From the NCBI GenBank assembly GCA_016870995.1, contig VFZU01000020.1, positions 1-60,948 on the forward strand: DNA of 60,948 nt. The letters are read 5' to 3'. Positions within the stretch are counted from its first letter, which is position 1. Each line of letters begins with the position of its first letter. The notes beneath the pieces are model-generated. The model was given only the letters and a program-made list of their open reading frames with translations, was not told the origin of the DNA and made no database searches. This DNA is from Acidobacteriota bacterium. GTDB taxonomy: Bacteria; Acidobacteriota; Terriglobia; Bryobacterales; Bryobacteraceae. The translations under genes were made by a program, and so were the position numbers. Below, in pieces: positions 51,133 to 60,827 of the stretch.

Positions 51133-52161
51133 TCAGAGCGCCCCCACAATCAACCCTGTCATCTCACTCGTACTCAACTTCCCACCCAAATCACCAGTCG
51201 CATTCGCAGCATCTGCCAGCACAGTCTCAACCGCCTTGCGAACCTTGCCCGCAGCCTCTACACATTCAGGCTCTCCAAACCACTCCAGCATCATCGCCAC
51301 CGACAAAATCGTCGCTACCGGGTTTGCCTTCCCCTGCCCCGCGATATCCGGAGCCGATCCATGCGCCGGTTGAAACACCGCCTGCGCATCCCCGATATCC
51401 GCCGAAGGAGCCATCCCCATCCCCCCGACCGTCGCCGCCGCCAGGTCCGACAAAATATCCCCAAACATATTCTCCGTCACCATCACGTCAAACGTATGGG
51501 GCCGCTGCACCAAGTAGAGCGCCATCGCATCCACATACACGCGCTCTGTCTCGACTTGCGGATACTCTTTCGCAATCTCGTCAAACACCTCACGAAAGAA
51601 CGCCATCGACGGCAGCACATTCGCCTTATCAATCAGCGTCAATTTCTTCCGCTGCTTCATCGCCAGCTCAAACGAAAATCGGAACAACCGCTCCGATCCC
51701 GCCCGCGTCACCAGCATCTCGTCCTTCACAAATTCTGTCGACTCCCGCCCCCGCAGCCTCGTCGAGAACAACCCTTCCGTCGACTCCCGAATCAGCACAT
51801 AGTCAATCTTCGGCGCCTTCAACGGCGAATGCGACGCGTTATACAAACGCGTCGGCCTCACACCCGCATAGAGCCCAAAGATCTCGCGAATATCGATCTG
51901 CGGTGCCATCTCTCGCCCATCCGCCCAACGCACATTCGGCATCCCCATCGCACCCAGCAGAATCGCATCGGCCTGCCTGCAGATCTCAATCGTCTCCTCC
52001 GGCAACGGGTTCCCGTTCTTCAAATATTCCCCGGCCCCACACGGCATCTCCAAGTACTCAAAGTCAATCTCAGACAGCGCCCGCAACACGGCCACACCCG
52101 CGTCCAACACCTCAGGCCCGATCCCGTCCCCTGGCAGCAATGCAATCTGTTTTTGAACCAT
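51133..52161 (-). CDS. Isocitrate/isopropylmalate dehydrogenase family protein
   Basis: 342 aa. NAD-dependent beta-decarboxylating dehydrogenase: opening LLPGDGIGPEV, substrate-binding arginines in GVRPTRLY and ESTEGLF, catalytic Tyr and Lys in ESTEGLFSTRLRG and LIDKANVLP, magnesium aspartates in TENMFGDILSD, and the adenine-binding HGSAPDIAGQ. It could act as 3-isopropylmalate, tartrate or a related dehydrogenase; motif reading does not decide. A copy of its last 75 codons is present at 46407. Confidence 0.88.
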   Translation of the reverse strand: MVQKQIALLPGDGIGPEVLDAGVAVLRALSEIDFEYLEMPCGAGEYLKNGNPLPEETIEICRQADAILLGAMGMPNVRWADGREMAPQIDIREIFGLYAGVRPTRLYNASHSPLKAPKIDYVLIRESTEGLFSTRLRGRESTEFVKDEMLVTRAGSERLFRFSFELAMKQRKKLTLIDKANVLPSMAFFREVFDEIAKEYPQVETERVYVDAMALYLVQRPHTFDVMVTENMFGDILSDLAAATVGGMGMAPSADIGDAQAVFQPAHGSAPDIAGQGKANPVATILSVAMMLEWFGEPECVEAAGKVRKAVETVLADAANATGDLGGKLSTSEMTGLIVGAL

Positions 52162-52201
52162 AAACTGTCCAGTCTATCGCCACTGCCGATATCATCAACA
52201 A

Positions 52202-54703
52202 GTGAACCTCAATGACCTCCAGACGAAGGTCGTCAACCACTGGGACAAGCCCATCCTCGTCATGGCCCCGGTCGGCACTGGCAAAACGATGGCTCTCGCG
52301 GAACGCGCCGCCCGCGCCATCGACAACGGCATCAACCCCGAGCGCATGCTCTGCCTCAGCTTCACCAACCGCGCCGCCCGCGAAGTCGCAACGCGCCTGG
52401 CCAATCGCGTGCAGTGCTCCACCTTCCACGCCCTCTGCGCCCTGATCCTCCGCACAGAATCGAACGCCCTCGGCCTGCCCACCGACTTCATCATCTACGA
52501 CGAAGAGGACGCAACCGAAATCTGCGGGCGCCTCGCTAACCGGCACGAGATCGACATCCCAGGCCAATGGAATCGCGTTCGCTACGTCTTGTGGCAAGCG
52601 CTCTCCGAAGCCCGCCTTGCTAAGTACGAATCAAACCGCAAGCCCCGCGAAGTCTTCAATCAAACCCTCCAACAGAGCGGCCTCTGGCCCGCCTACAAAG
52701 CTCCAGACCTCAACTTCCCCGCCCTCCTGCAAGACTACGTCGCCATGCTCCGCGACTCCCACGCCGTCGACTTCACCGACCTCATCCTCGGCGTCGTCAC
52801 ACTCTTTGAAGAGAACCAGGAACGCCTCAACTGGTGGCGCTCCCGCTACGATTGGATCCAGGTCGACGAAGTCCAGGACACCTCCCGGGCGGAATACCGC
52901 ATCCTCCACCTCCTCACCCAAAACCATCACCAGCTCAGCTTCTTCGGCGACGTTGATCAAACCATCTACGAGTGGCGCGGCTCTGCCCCCTACGAAATCC
53001 TCGAACACTACAAGCGCGAATACAAACCCACCGTCGTTCACTTCGAAGAGAATTTCCGTTCCACCAAACGCATCCTTGAGGCCTGCGAACGCTTCATCGT
53101 TTCGCTGCCTCTAGCTCTCACCAAACGCATCGTCCCCAAAGTTGCCCGCGAAGGATCTCCCGTGCTCATCAAACCATTCGTCACTGCTCGAGAAGAATAC
53201 GATTGGGTCGCCACAGAAATCCTCACCGCTCATGACCGCGACAAAAAGCACTGGAGAGACTACGCCATCCTGGTCCGCACCAACTTCACCGCCCGCGACG
53301 TCTCCGAAGCCCTCGAGCGTTCCGGCGTCCCTCACGTCCGCGTCGAAGAAGAAAAGTTCTTCCAACGCGCCGAGATCAAGGCCGCGATCGCTCACCTTCG
53401 AATTCTTCGAAACACCCAGGAATCGAACGCACTCCACCGCTTTCTCCAGGTCCCGCCCAAAGGTATCGGCGAAGCCACGCTCGACAAGATCAGCGGCCTC
53501 CCCAAAGAAGTTGGCCTTCGCCTCGGCGATCTCCTCTTGCCAGCCACTCACGAGCATGGCGACCCATTCGCGCTCCTCAACTCACACCCCACCGTGATAG
53601 TCGATACCGAAACAACCGGCCTCGACACCAACCTCGATGAAGTCGTCGAATTAGCCGCCTTAAAAGGCGATGAAGAGTTTTACCGCATCCTCAAACCAAC
53701 ACGTCCTGAAACCTGGGCCCGCCTCGAGCAAGCCGCCAAGATCCACGGCGTCACCAGAGAACGCATCGAAGCCGAAGGCATCCCCGCCGAACAGGCCTTC
53801 GAGGAATTCCGCCAATTCGTTCAGGGCTGCGTCGTGGTCGGCCACAATCTCGAAGCTTACGATTGGCCTCTCATCCTCAACCAGTCCCAAATCACATTCG
53901 ACATCGCTGGCACTGCCGACACGCTTGAGATCAGCCGCCGCATGCTCAAGCTCACGCGCTACAGGCTCTCAAGCGTCGTCGAAGCCCTCAAGCTTCCTCA
54001 ACGCGAAGCCCATCGCGCCATGGACGACGTTCGTATGACCGCCGACGTCCTCGAACAACTCAAGCTCCTCCTCAATACTCACCAGCAAACAAGACGCGAG
54101 GCGGTCGCGCAAGTCGGCAAACGCTTCGTCGAACTCGCCGCTCAACTCGAAGACTGGCGCAAGCGCGCCCGCTCCCAGTCTCCAGTCGAATCTCTCGACA
54201 TGGTCCTTTACGAAGGCCTCCTTAAAGAGCACTTCGGCCGCGAGACCAATGGCGAAGAACGCCTGTCGAATCTCGACGAACTCCGCCGTATCATCTCGAA
54301 CATGACCACACTCGATGAAGCCCTCGAAGTAGCTTCCTTGGGCCTCGACCTTGAGCGCCAACTCGGCGACGAAGATCGCGTCCGCATCCTCACCGTGCAT
54401 CAATCGAAAGGCCTCGAATTCGACACCGTATTCGTCGTCAAAGCTGTCGAAGGCGAGTTCCCCTCCTGGCGCAGCATCAAAGACGGCAAGCTCGACGAAG
54501 AACACCGCCTCTTCTACGTCGCCGTCAGCCGCGCACGCGAAAACCTCTACGTCTCCTACCAGCAGCGCGATTCCCGAGGCAAAGGCCAAACGCCCAGCCG
54601 CTACCTCAAGTCGCTGCGCAACCAAAACCAAGAGCTGAGCCAAAACAAAGCGGCCTCCCCGCATCAGGGAGGCCGCTCAAACAAACACTGCAGCAACAGC
54701 TAA
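52202..54703 (+). CDS. UvrD/PcrA-type helicase with an inserted DEDDh exonuclease domain
   Basis: 833 aa, starting with GTG at 52202. Helicase motifs in order: Walker A APVGTGKT (22-29), DEVQD (222-226), GDVDQTIYEWRG, then later TVHQSKGLEF (about 730) and VAVSRARENLYV. Between the motif-IV region ending near PPKGIGE and motif V sits a complete DnaQ-like exonuclease at about residues 463-625: Asp468 and Glu470 in DTET, Asp554 in GHNLEAYDW, His604 and Asp609 in HRAMDDVR. So a 3'-5' exonuclease is inserted in the 2B area. Likely unwinds DNA and trims one strand. The 3' end contains a terminator of the next gene. Confidence 0.88.
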   Translation: MNLNDLQTKVVNHWDKPILVMAPVGTGKTMALAERAARAIDNGINPERMLCLSFTNRAAREVATRLANRVQCSTFHALCALILRTESNALGLPTDFIIYDEEDATEICGRLANRHEIDIPGQWNRVRYVLWQALSEARLAKYESNRKPREVFNQTLQQSGLWPAYKAPDLNFPALLQDYVAMLRDSHAVDFTDLILGVVTLFEENQERLNWWRSRYDWIQVDEVQDTSRAEYRILHLLTQNHHQLSFFGDVDQTIYEWRGSAPYEILEHYKREYKPTVVHFEENFRSTKRILEACERFIVSLPLALTKRIVPKVAREGSPVLIKPFVTAREEYDWVATEILTAHDRDKKHWRDYAILVRTNFTARDVSEALERSGVPHVRVEEEKFFQRAEIKAAIAHLRILRNTQESNALHRFLQVPPKGIGEATLDKISGLPKEVGLRLGDLLLPATHEHGDPFALLNSHPTVIVDTETTGLDTNLDEVVELAALKGDEEFYRILKPTRPETWARLEQAAKIHGVTRERIEAEGIPAEQAFEEFRQFVQGCVVVGHNLEAYDWPLILNQSQITFDIAGTADTLEISRRMLKLTRYRLSSVVEALKLPQREAHRAMDDVRMTADVLEQLKLLLNTHQQTRREAVAQVGKRFVELAAQLEDWRKRARSQSPVESLDMVLYEGLLKEHFGRETNGEERLSNLDELRRIISNMTTLDEALEVASLGLDLERQLGDEDRVRILTVHQSKGLEFDTVFVVKAVEGEFPSWRSIKDGKLDEEHRLFYVAVSRARENLYVSYQQRDSRGKGQTPSRYLKSLRNQNQELSQNKAASPHQGGRSNKHCSNS
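54641..54677 (-). terminator. Rho-independent terminator of the Oar-like gene, inside the helicase coding end
   Basis: An 11-bp perfect GC-rich stem: AGCGGCCTCCC at 54649-54659 with GGGAGGCCGCT at 54667-54677, loop 7 nt. On the minus strand the stem is followed by TTGTTTTG, giving a termination signal 22 bp after the stop of the 54700-57855 gene. The same bases encode residues near the C-terminus of the plus-strand helicase. Confidence 0.75.
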
Positions 54704-57700
54704 AACAAGAATTTCAACGCCATCTGCATCTGACGCATATTCGTCGAAGTCCCGGTGATATTTCCGAAGATCGTCGACCCCGGCAAGAACGTGTTGTTGG
54801 GGTTCGAGAAGTTCGGATGGTTCAACGTATTGAACGTCTCCCAACGGAACTGCAGCTTGTACTTTTCAGTGAACGCAAAGTTCTTAAACAAGCTCCAATC
54901 GAGCGTCGTGATCCCAGGCCCTCTCATGAAGTTGCGCGGCGTATTACCGTAGGTAAATTCAGCCGGTAGCGAGAACGCGCCAATATCCACACACCGCACG
55001 AGCTTGCCCGATCCGCAATCCACTCGCACAGGGCTTCCAGAATAATTGGCCCGCTGCGTACCTTGCCCAACATTCGCGCGGTCAACAGAAAGGATCGCCC
55101 CAAACGGGAACCCGCCCTGCGCCGTAAAGATACCATTCATCTGCCACCCGCCCAGCGTCAACCGCAGCGCTGCATTCGGGCTCGATTTCATAAACGGAAT
55201 CTCGTAGTTGAAGCTCGTCACAAACCGGTGACGCAAATCCCAGTTCGCCTGTCCATAGTCAAGCTGCGTATTGAACGGATTCATCACATTCGATCCGCCG
55301 TTGCTGTCCGTTGCCATGTCCAGCATCTTCGCCCAGGTATACGACGACATCATCGTCAAGCCCTTATATCCGTTCTGCCGGAACACCGCCGACAGCCCGT
55401 TGTACTTGCCAACCGTGTCGTTCTGAATCATACGGATCACGCCATATCGAGGATTCGGACGGCGGTCATTGATCGCCCCCGGCCCCGGTCGCGGCGTATT
55501 CAAGAAGAAACTGCGATCCAGGTGATATGAGTAGCTGCCCAGATACTCGAGCGCCACGCCAGCCGACTTCCACAACCCGCGCTCCAGCGACATGCTCCAC
55601 TGATTCATCGTTGCGTTCTGCAAATAGGGATTGATGTGGAATGCATTCGGCCGGTTGTTCGCCGCCCCGCCACCAGCCGGCACGGGAGCCGACAAACTCA
55701 GCGGTGGATTCACTGTCGGATTGTTAAACGTAAAGATCGTCGAGAATGGAGGATTCGTCGTCGCCAGCGTATAGGAGTTCATCTGGTTCGGGTTGTAGTA
55801 CAACCCAAAGCCTGCTCGCAAAACAAACTTCGACGGCATACGATAAGCCAGCCCGATGCGCGGTGCGAAGTTGTTGTGATCTCCCGTGTGATACGGAATC
55901 TTCGACGGCACCGTCGACGGAATAAATGCTGTCTGCTCTGGATTCAGAATCGTTCCGTTGCCGGTCGTTGATTGAGGCACCGTCGGCAACTCATAGCGCA
56001 GACCGTAGGTCAACGTCAGCCGCTGGTTCACCTGCCACTTGTCCTGAATAAAGAATCCATAGCGCCACTGCTCACCACCGCCTGGGAATAACGGCCCCGG
56101 CGTCGTCACTGCCTGCGGCACACCCAACATGAAGTCGGAAGGCCCAAAACCGGTCAACTGTGCGTTGAAGTTAAACCCGCCGCGAGGATTGTTGTTGGCC
56201 GTACGATCCGTGCGCACGCGACGCGAGTCAAACCCACCCGCAATGCTATGCGCTCCCTTAAACACCGAGAACGTATCGGAGATCTGATAGGTCCAGTCCT
56301 TCTGGAACCAGTTCGACGAAGACATGTTCTGTCCGCCAATCGTCATGTAGTTCGCAATCGCCAAGCTCGGCAACCCCGGATTCTTGTCATCCGTGGTAAA
56401 GCCCGGAATCCCCAGCGCCGTCCCTGCATTGGCCGGGAATCGGCTCCCAGGAGTAAAGAAATTCAAGCTATCGATCGAAGTCCTCTGCCGTCCAAAGCGG
56501 AAGTCGTTGATCATCGAGCTCGTGAACACTCGCGTGTACCCAGCAACCCAGTTCACATCGCCCACCGGCTGCGTGTATCCGTTAAACGGATTCGAGTTCT
56601 CCTGCAGCAGCAGCGTATCGCCCAGCGTGTAGCGGAAGAACAACCGGTTCTTATCTCCAAACGACTGATCCACGCGGCCAATATACTGATTCGTCGTATT
56701 GTTATTCGCCGGGTTCACATTGTAGTTCTGAATAAACCCAGGCGCATTCTGCGCGGGCATGTACGCCAGTGCCCGCGTCGCGATCGGCGACAACCGGCTC
56801 GCCGGAATCACATTCCCCGCAAACGGAGCCCGTGCATTGAAAGGATCCACCACCACGGTCGGTTGCTCGCTAAAGTCCCCACCGCGCATCCGCGAAGTCA
56901 AAACGCTATCCACTGCAGGAGCCGCAGTCTTCGCGATCAATCGCTCAAAGGCGAACATGAAAAACGTCTTGTTCTTCCCGTTGTACACCTTCGGAATCGA
57001 TAACGGCCCACTCACCGCCAACCCGAACTGATTCTGACGGAACGGTGCCTTCGGCGCTCCCTGCCTCAGAAAGAACGGCTTCGCGTCCAGCACCTGATTC
57101 CGCAAAAACTCAAACACCGACCCGTGATAATCATTCCCACCCGACTTTGTCACCATGTTTAGCTGCACGCCCAGATAACCGCCATACTGCGCCGGATAAG
57201 TCCCCGTCTGAATCTGCACTTCCTGCACCGCATCCGCATTCGGCCGCAGCGTCGTGGTCGTGATCAGGTTGTTCATGATCGACACACCATCAAGCGAAAC
57301 CGAGTTCATAATCTCGCGCGTTCCCGCGCCGATGTAGCCCTCGCCGCCACCAGGATTTCCCGCTGGATTCTTGAACCCAGGAATCACACCCGGAGTCGTA
57401 ATCGCAAGGCGCATCACATTGCGTGAAGGTGTCGGCAGATCCACCGTCTGCCGGGTCGACAATACTTCGTTCACACTCGCATCGTCTGTCTTGATCGGGG
57501 GAATATCCGCCGTCACTTCCAGCTTCGTATCAACACTACCCACCTTCAACGCCACATCCGTGCGCACCGTCTGATTGGCGGACAACGCAATATCCTTCGT
57601 CGTCGCAGTCGAAAATCCCTGCTGCACCACCGTCACCGTGTAAACGCCGGCCTTCAAAAACTGAAACTCGTAGTATCCGGTCTCGTTCGTCGTGGTCTTG

Positions 57701-57855
57701 AGCACTTCGCTCGTACCCTGGTTCAGCGCAGTCACTTGCGCTCCACCCACAGCGGCTCCCGCCGCATCGGTCACGTTGCCTACCAGTGAAGTATTGGAGG
57801 CAAGCTGCCCCATCACACTCGCGCAACACAGCGTCAACATCAGGATTAGCTTCAT
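54700..57855 (-). CDS. Oar-like TonB-dependent receptor with carboxypeptidase-regulatory domain
   Basis: 1051 aa. Signal peptide (MKLILMLTLCCASVMG), N-terminal regulatory Ig-like domain (SLVGNVTDAAGAAVGGAQ), plug domain around DLPTPSRNVMRL, and a long beta barrel ending MQMALKFLF, with terminal Phe. AAGGAG lies 6 bp before the ATG. Convergent with the helicase, overlapping its stop by 4 bp. It is not a close duplicate of the 46904 gene by eye. Ligand unknown. Confidence 0.88.
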   Translation of the reverse strand: MKLILMLTLCCASVMGQLASNTSLVGNVTDAAGAAVGGAQVTALNQGTSEVLKTTTNETGYYEFQFLKAGVYTVTVVQQGFSTATTKDIALSANQTVRTDVALKVGSVDTKLEVTADIPPIKTDDASVNEVLSTRQTVDLPTPSRNVMRLAITTPGVIPGFKNPAGNPGGGEGYIGAGTREIMNSVSLDGVSIMNNLITTTTLRPNADAVQEVQIQTGTYPAQYGGYLGVQLNMVTKSGGNDYHGSVFEFLRNQVLDAKPFFLRQGAPKAPFRQNQFGLAVSGPLSIPKVYNGKNKTFFMFAFERLIAKTAAPAVDSVLTSRMRGGDFSEQPTVVVDPFNARAPFAGNVIPASRLSPIATRALAYMPAQNAPGFIQNYNVNPANNNTTNQYIGRVDQSFGDKNRLFFRYTLGDTLLLQENSNPFNGYTQPVGDVNWVAGYTRVFTSSMINDFRFGRQRTSIDSLNFFTPGSRFPANAGTALGIPGFTTDDKNPGLPSLAIANYMTIGGQNMSSSNWFQKDWTYQISDTFSVFKGAHSIAGGFDSRRVRTDRTANNNPRGGFNFNAQLTGFGPSDFMLGVPQAVTTPGPLFPGGGEQWRYGFFIQDKWQVNQRLTLTYGLRYELPTVPQSTTGNGTILNPEQTAFIPSTVPSKIPYHTGDHNNFAPRIGLAYRMPSKFVLRAGFGLYYNPNQMNSYTLATTNPPFSTIFTFNNPTVNPPLSLSAPVPAGGGAANNRPNAFHINPYLQNATMNQWSMSLERGLWKSAGVALEYLGSYSYHLDRSFFLNTPRPGPGAINDRRPNPRYGVIRMIQNDTVGKYNGLSAVFRQNGYKGLTMMSSYTWAKMLDMATDSNGGSNVMNPFNTQLDYGQANWDLRHRFVTSFNYEIPFMKSSPNAALRLTLGGWQMNGIFTAQGGFPFGAILSVDRANVGQGTQRANYSGSPVRVDCGSGKLVRCVDIGAFSLPAEFTYGNTPRNFMRGPGITTLDWSLFKNFAFTEKYKLQFRWETFNTLNHPNFSNPNNTFLPGSTIFGNITGTSTNMRQMQMALKFLF

Positions 57856-57903
57856 TAAGGACTCCTTGTATTCTCTTTAAAGTATATCCAAATTAACAAA
57901 AGC

Positions 57904-59026
57904 TTACGGCAGGCTCGCTTCTTCTACGTTCCCAGCCGCCAGGTCCACGCTGTACAACTTCATCTCATCGCTCATCAATCCGAGGTACTTTGCCTCGGGC
58001 AACACTTGATCCAACTTTCGGATCCCCGTATCGAACTCCCACAACTTCTTACCACTCATATCCACACGCGTCAACATCAGCGTGGCCTCCTGCCCCAGCC
58101 GCCATCGATGCATCACAATGTATCCCTCGGGCTCGGCCAAGCGCAATCCTTTGTTGGCTCTCGCATCGCGCAGCAACCCTGCGTGGAGATAAGAATCTTT
58201 CCCCATCTGCTCGATCACTCCACCCCGACTGCGATAGAGCCGCTTTCGCTTCTGGTCGAGGATCGCTCGCCGCGGCCGCGACCAAAATTCACCCTTCTCC
58301 GCCGCCTGTTCCTCGGCCAAAAAAACCAACCCAATCCACTTCCCCAAGCTTCTCACCGGTAGAGAAAAACCGCTCCGGCCCCACACCAAACATCGACATT
58401 TTCTCGTTGTAGAGTTCAATCTGCTTCATGTATTCCACGTGATCCTTCGCGGGTTTCGGGGGCCTCGGCTCCGCATACGGAGAAGCCTTCAAGCTCTCAG
58501 GATCAAACGAGAAAATCCTCCCATCCCCCACGGTCGCCACCAGCCGCCCCTCGTCGATCTTGAAGAACTTGCTCTCCATTACCCACAGCCCGCCCAGCTC
58601 GGGATTCACACGAGCCAACTCTTCGACACCAACCTTTTCCTGCGTCTGCAAATTCAAGCCAAAAACAGAATGTGAAAACAACCACAACCGCCGCCCATCA
58701 TGGCCAAGAATCCGCGCATAATTCCGCAACGGGATATCCTTGCCCCGCTCGGTCATCGCAATCACTGCGCCCCGCTTCAGGTCGCGAGCGTCATGCAAAA
58801 ACAAATCAACACCATAGTTTTCGCCGCGCCGATTGTTACCTAAAAACTGAAAGGGCCGAGGCAGTACAACCAACGTTGCATAGAGCTCACCCACGCGCAT
58901 CGATTCCCCAGCCAACCGCGCATCAGTTCTCCGCTACGTCGGTCCGCTCAATAGAAACACCGCCGCCATCAGCCCCACAAACACTGTCGCCAGCAACGCA
59001 GCCAGCCACAGCATCTTCACTTTCAT
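57904..59026 (-). pseudogene. Membrane-anchored protein gene broken by an amber codon and a homopolymer frameshift
   Basis: From the ATG at 59026 (ATGA overlap with the upstream gene) a membrane anchor MKVKMLWLAALLATVF is followed after 30 codons by TAG at 58934-58936. The same frame continues with DARLAGESMRVGELY and a beta-rich propeller-like body to about 58326. There a run of seven A (58319-58325, T on the coding strand) separates VDWVGFF in one frame from LAEEQAAEKGEF in the next, which then runs to 57904. Two independent lesions suggest decay. The intact form is unidentified; it resembles PA2928-type proteins. Confidence 0.72.
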
Positions 59027-60312
59027 TCGAGCGACCACGGTTTCCGCATCGGCCGCGAAAGCATCTCATTCGCCTTCTCGTCTCCAATAAACTTTTCTGC
59101 CGTGGGATCCCATTTCACATTCCGGCCCAACCGCAATGCGATGTTTCCCAAATGCGCCACCGTAATCGAGCGGTGCGCCTGCTCAATCGGTGCCACCGGT
59201 TCCTGCCTCGACTTCACGCAATCGATGAAGTTCCGCATATGCCCGGGGCTTCGCGGCAATCGAATCTCATTCTCGGCTGGTTCATAATCCATCAACGATG
59301 TCGGCCCAGTCTCCATCCCACCGCGATTCACCCAAACCCAGCCCTCGCTGCCTTGAAACGTCACACCACCTCGAACCTTGTTCGAGACAATCATCTTCAC
59401 GCCATTCGCATACACGGCCTCAAAGTGAAACTCCGTCGCCGTATTCCAGATCTTCTCTTTCGCCCAGGTTACCTTGCCATTCTCGATCGCAATCGGCCCG
59501 CCCATCTCGACGCCCATGCCCCATTGCGCAATATCCGGATGATGCCCACCCCAATCCGTAATCTGTCCACCGGAGTAATCCAGCACCCACCGGAAGTTCA
59601 CATGACACCGTCCCGGCGCGTAAGGCGCATCCGGCGCCGGCCCCAACCACATGTCGTAGTTAAACCCATCCGGCACTGCCTCGGGTTCCTGCCTGTCCTG
59701 CGTCTTCCCAAAGTCAGGCGTGCCTCCCGGCAATCCGCACAACACCGTATGCAGCTTCCCGATCCGCCCATTGCGAACAATCTCACAAGCCTTGCGAAAT
59801 CTCGCATCACTCTTCTGCTGGCTGCCGCACTGAAACACGCGCCCGTACTTCTTCACCGCATTCGCCATCGCCCGTCCCTCGGCGATCGTCAACGCGAGCG
59901 GCTTCTCCCCATAAATATCTTTGCCAGCCTTCGCCGCCTGGATCACGGGAATCGAGTGCCAGTGATCCGGCAGCGCAATCAATACCGTATCGATATCCTT
60001 ACGCGCCAGCAATTGCCGGAAGTCTTCATACGTGGAACATCCTCGATACGTGCCGCTCTTCCTCTCGCGCGCATACTGCCACTCGACAAATTGCCGTGCC
60101 GGTTCTCGTCCCCCGATGGCACCATCCCAATATCCCGGCGACTCCTTGTTCACATCGCACACAGCCACGATCTGCACACGCTCATCTCTCAGGAAGCCCT
60201 TCAGGTCACCAATCCCCTGGTTCCCCGTCCCGATCACACCCATCGTGATCCGCTCACTCGGCGCAGCAACAGCCGCCGCCGCTCCACTTGCCAAAAACGA
60301 TCTACGTAGCAT
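59023..60312 (-). CDS. Gfo/Idh/MocA family oxidoreductase with a Tat-type signal
   Basis: 429 aa. The first 20 residues are a twin-arginine-like leader (MLRRSFLASGAAAAV), then a Rossmann fold with GVIGTGNQGIGDLKGF, the conserved EKPLA motif and a substrate domain with GGHHPDIAQWGM. This exported branch is common in Acidobacteria and Planctomycetes and likely oxidises or rearranges a sugar derivative. The stop overlaps the start of the broken downstream gene (ATGA). Confidence 0.88.
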   Translation of the reverse strand: MLRRSFLASGAAAAVAAPSERITMGVIGTGNQGIGDLKGFLRDERVQIVAVCDVNKESPGYWDGAIGGREPARQFVEWQYARERKSGTYRGCSTYEDFRQLLARKDIDTVLIALPDHWHSIPVIQAAKAGKDIYGEKPLALTIAEGRAMANAVKKYGRVFQCGSQQKSDARFRKACEIVRNGRIGKLHTVLCGLPGGTPDFGKTQDRQEPEAVPDGFNYDMWLGPAPDAPYAPGRCHVNFRWVLDYSGGQITDWGGHHPDIAQWGMGVEMGGPIAIENGKVTWAKEKIWNTATEFHFEAVYANGVKMIVSNKVRGGVTFQGSEGWVWVNRGGMETGPTSLMDYEPAENEIRLPRSPGHMRNFIDCVKSRQEPVAPIEQAHRSITVAHLGNIALRLGRNVKWDPTAEKFIGDEKANEMLSRPMRKPWSLE

Positions 60313-60326
60313 GCATGGATGTTATC

Positions 60327-60827
60327 TCAGAACCCATACAAACGCGCCGGGTTCTCAACCAACTGCTTCGCCCCGCCACCCCATTTCACGAACTGGTTCA
60401 ACCCCACCGCATCATCCACGTCCTTAAACGGCGAAACATCCGTCGCCTTTCTACCCGGATAACTGCGATTATCGGGATGCGGCCAATCTGTCCCCCACAA
60501 CACGCGATCCTCATTGGCGGCAAGTATCGCCCGCACCATCGCCTCCATCCCGCCCGCTCCCAAAAATCGGTTCGTCACCTTCACATACGCCTTTCCCGCC
60601 TTCATCATCCGCAACAGCGCTACAAACCCCGCCTCATCTACGCTCTTCATCCCAGCCACATGATCCACCACCACCGGCACTCCAGCCTTCATCACAACCC
60701 CTTCAATCCCTGCCAATTCTGCACCATTCGAATACAACTGCAAGTGCCACCCCAATCCCGCCACTCGATCGAGCGCCCTCTCCACCAGCGGCCCAATCCC
60801 CTTCGGCGCATTCACACGAACTGGAGT
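60327..60827 (-). pseudogene. Amidohydrolase, N-terminus removed by an IS insertion
   Basis: About 165 codons of the C-terminal part of a TIM-barrel amidohydrolase of the 2-pyrone-4,6-dicarboxylate lactonase type: VVVDHVAGM, ANEDRVLWGTDWPHPD and a VENPARLYGF ending. The frame enters IS DNA at 60827-60828, where the upstream part is replaced by a TTG-started chance extension from the IS terminus. It would have been co-transcribed with the gene at 59023-60312 (14 bp gap). Confidence 0.85.
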
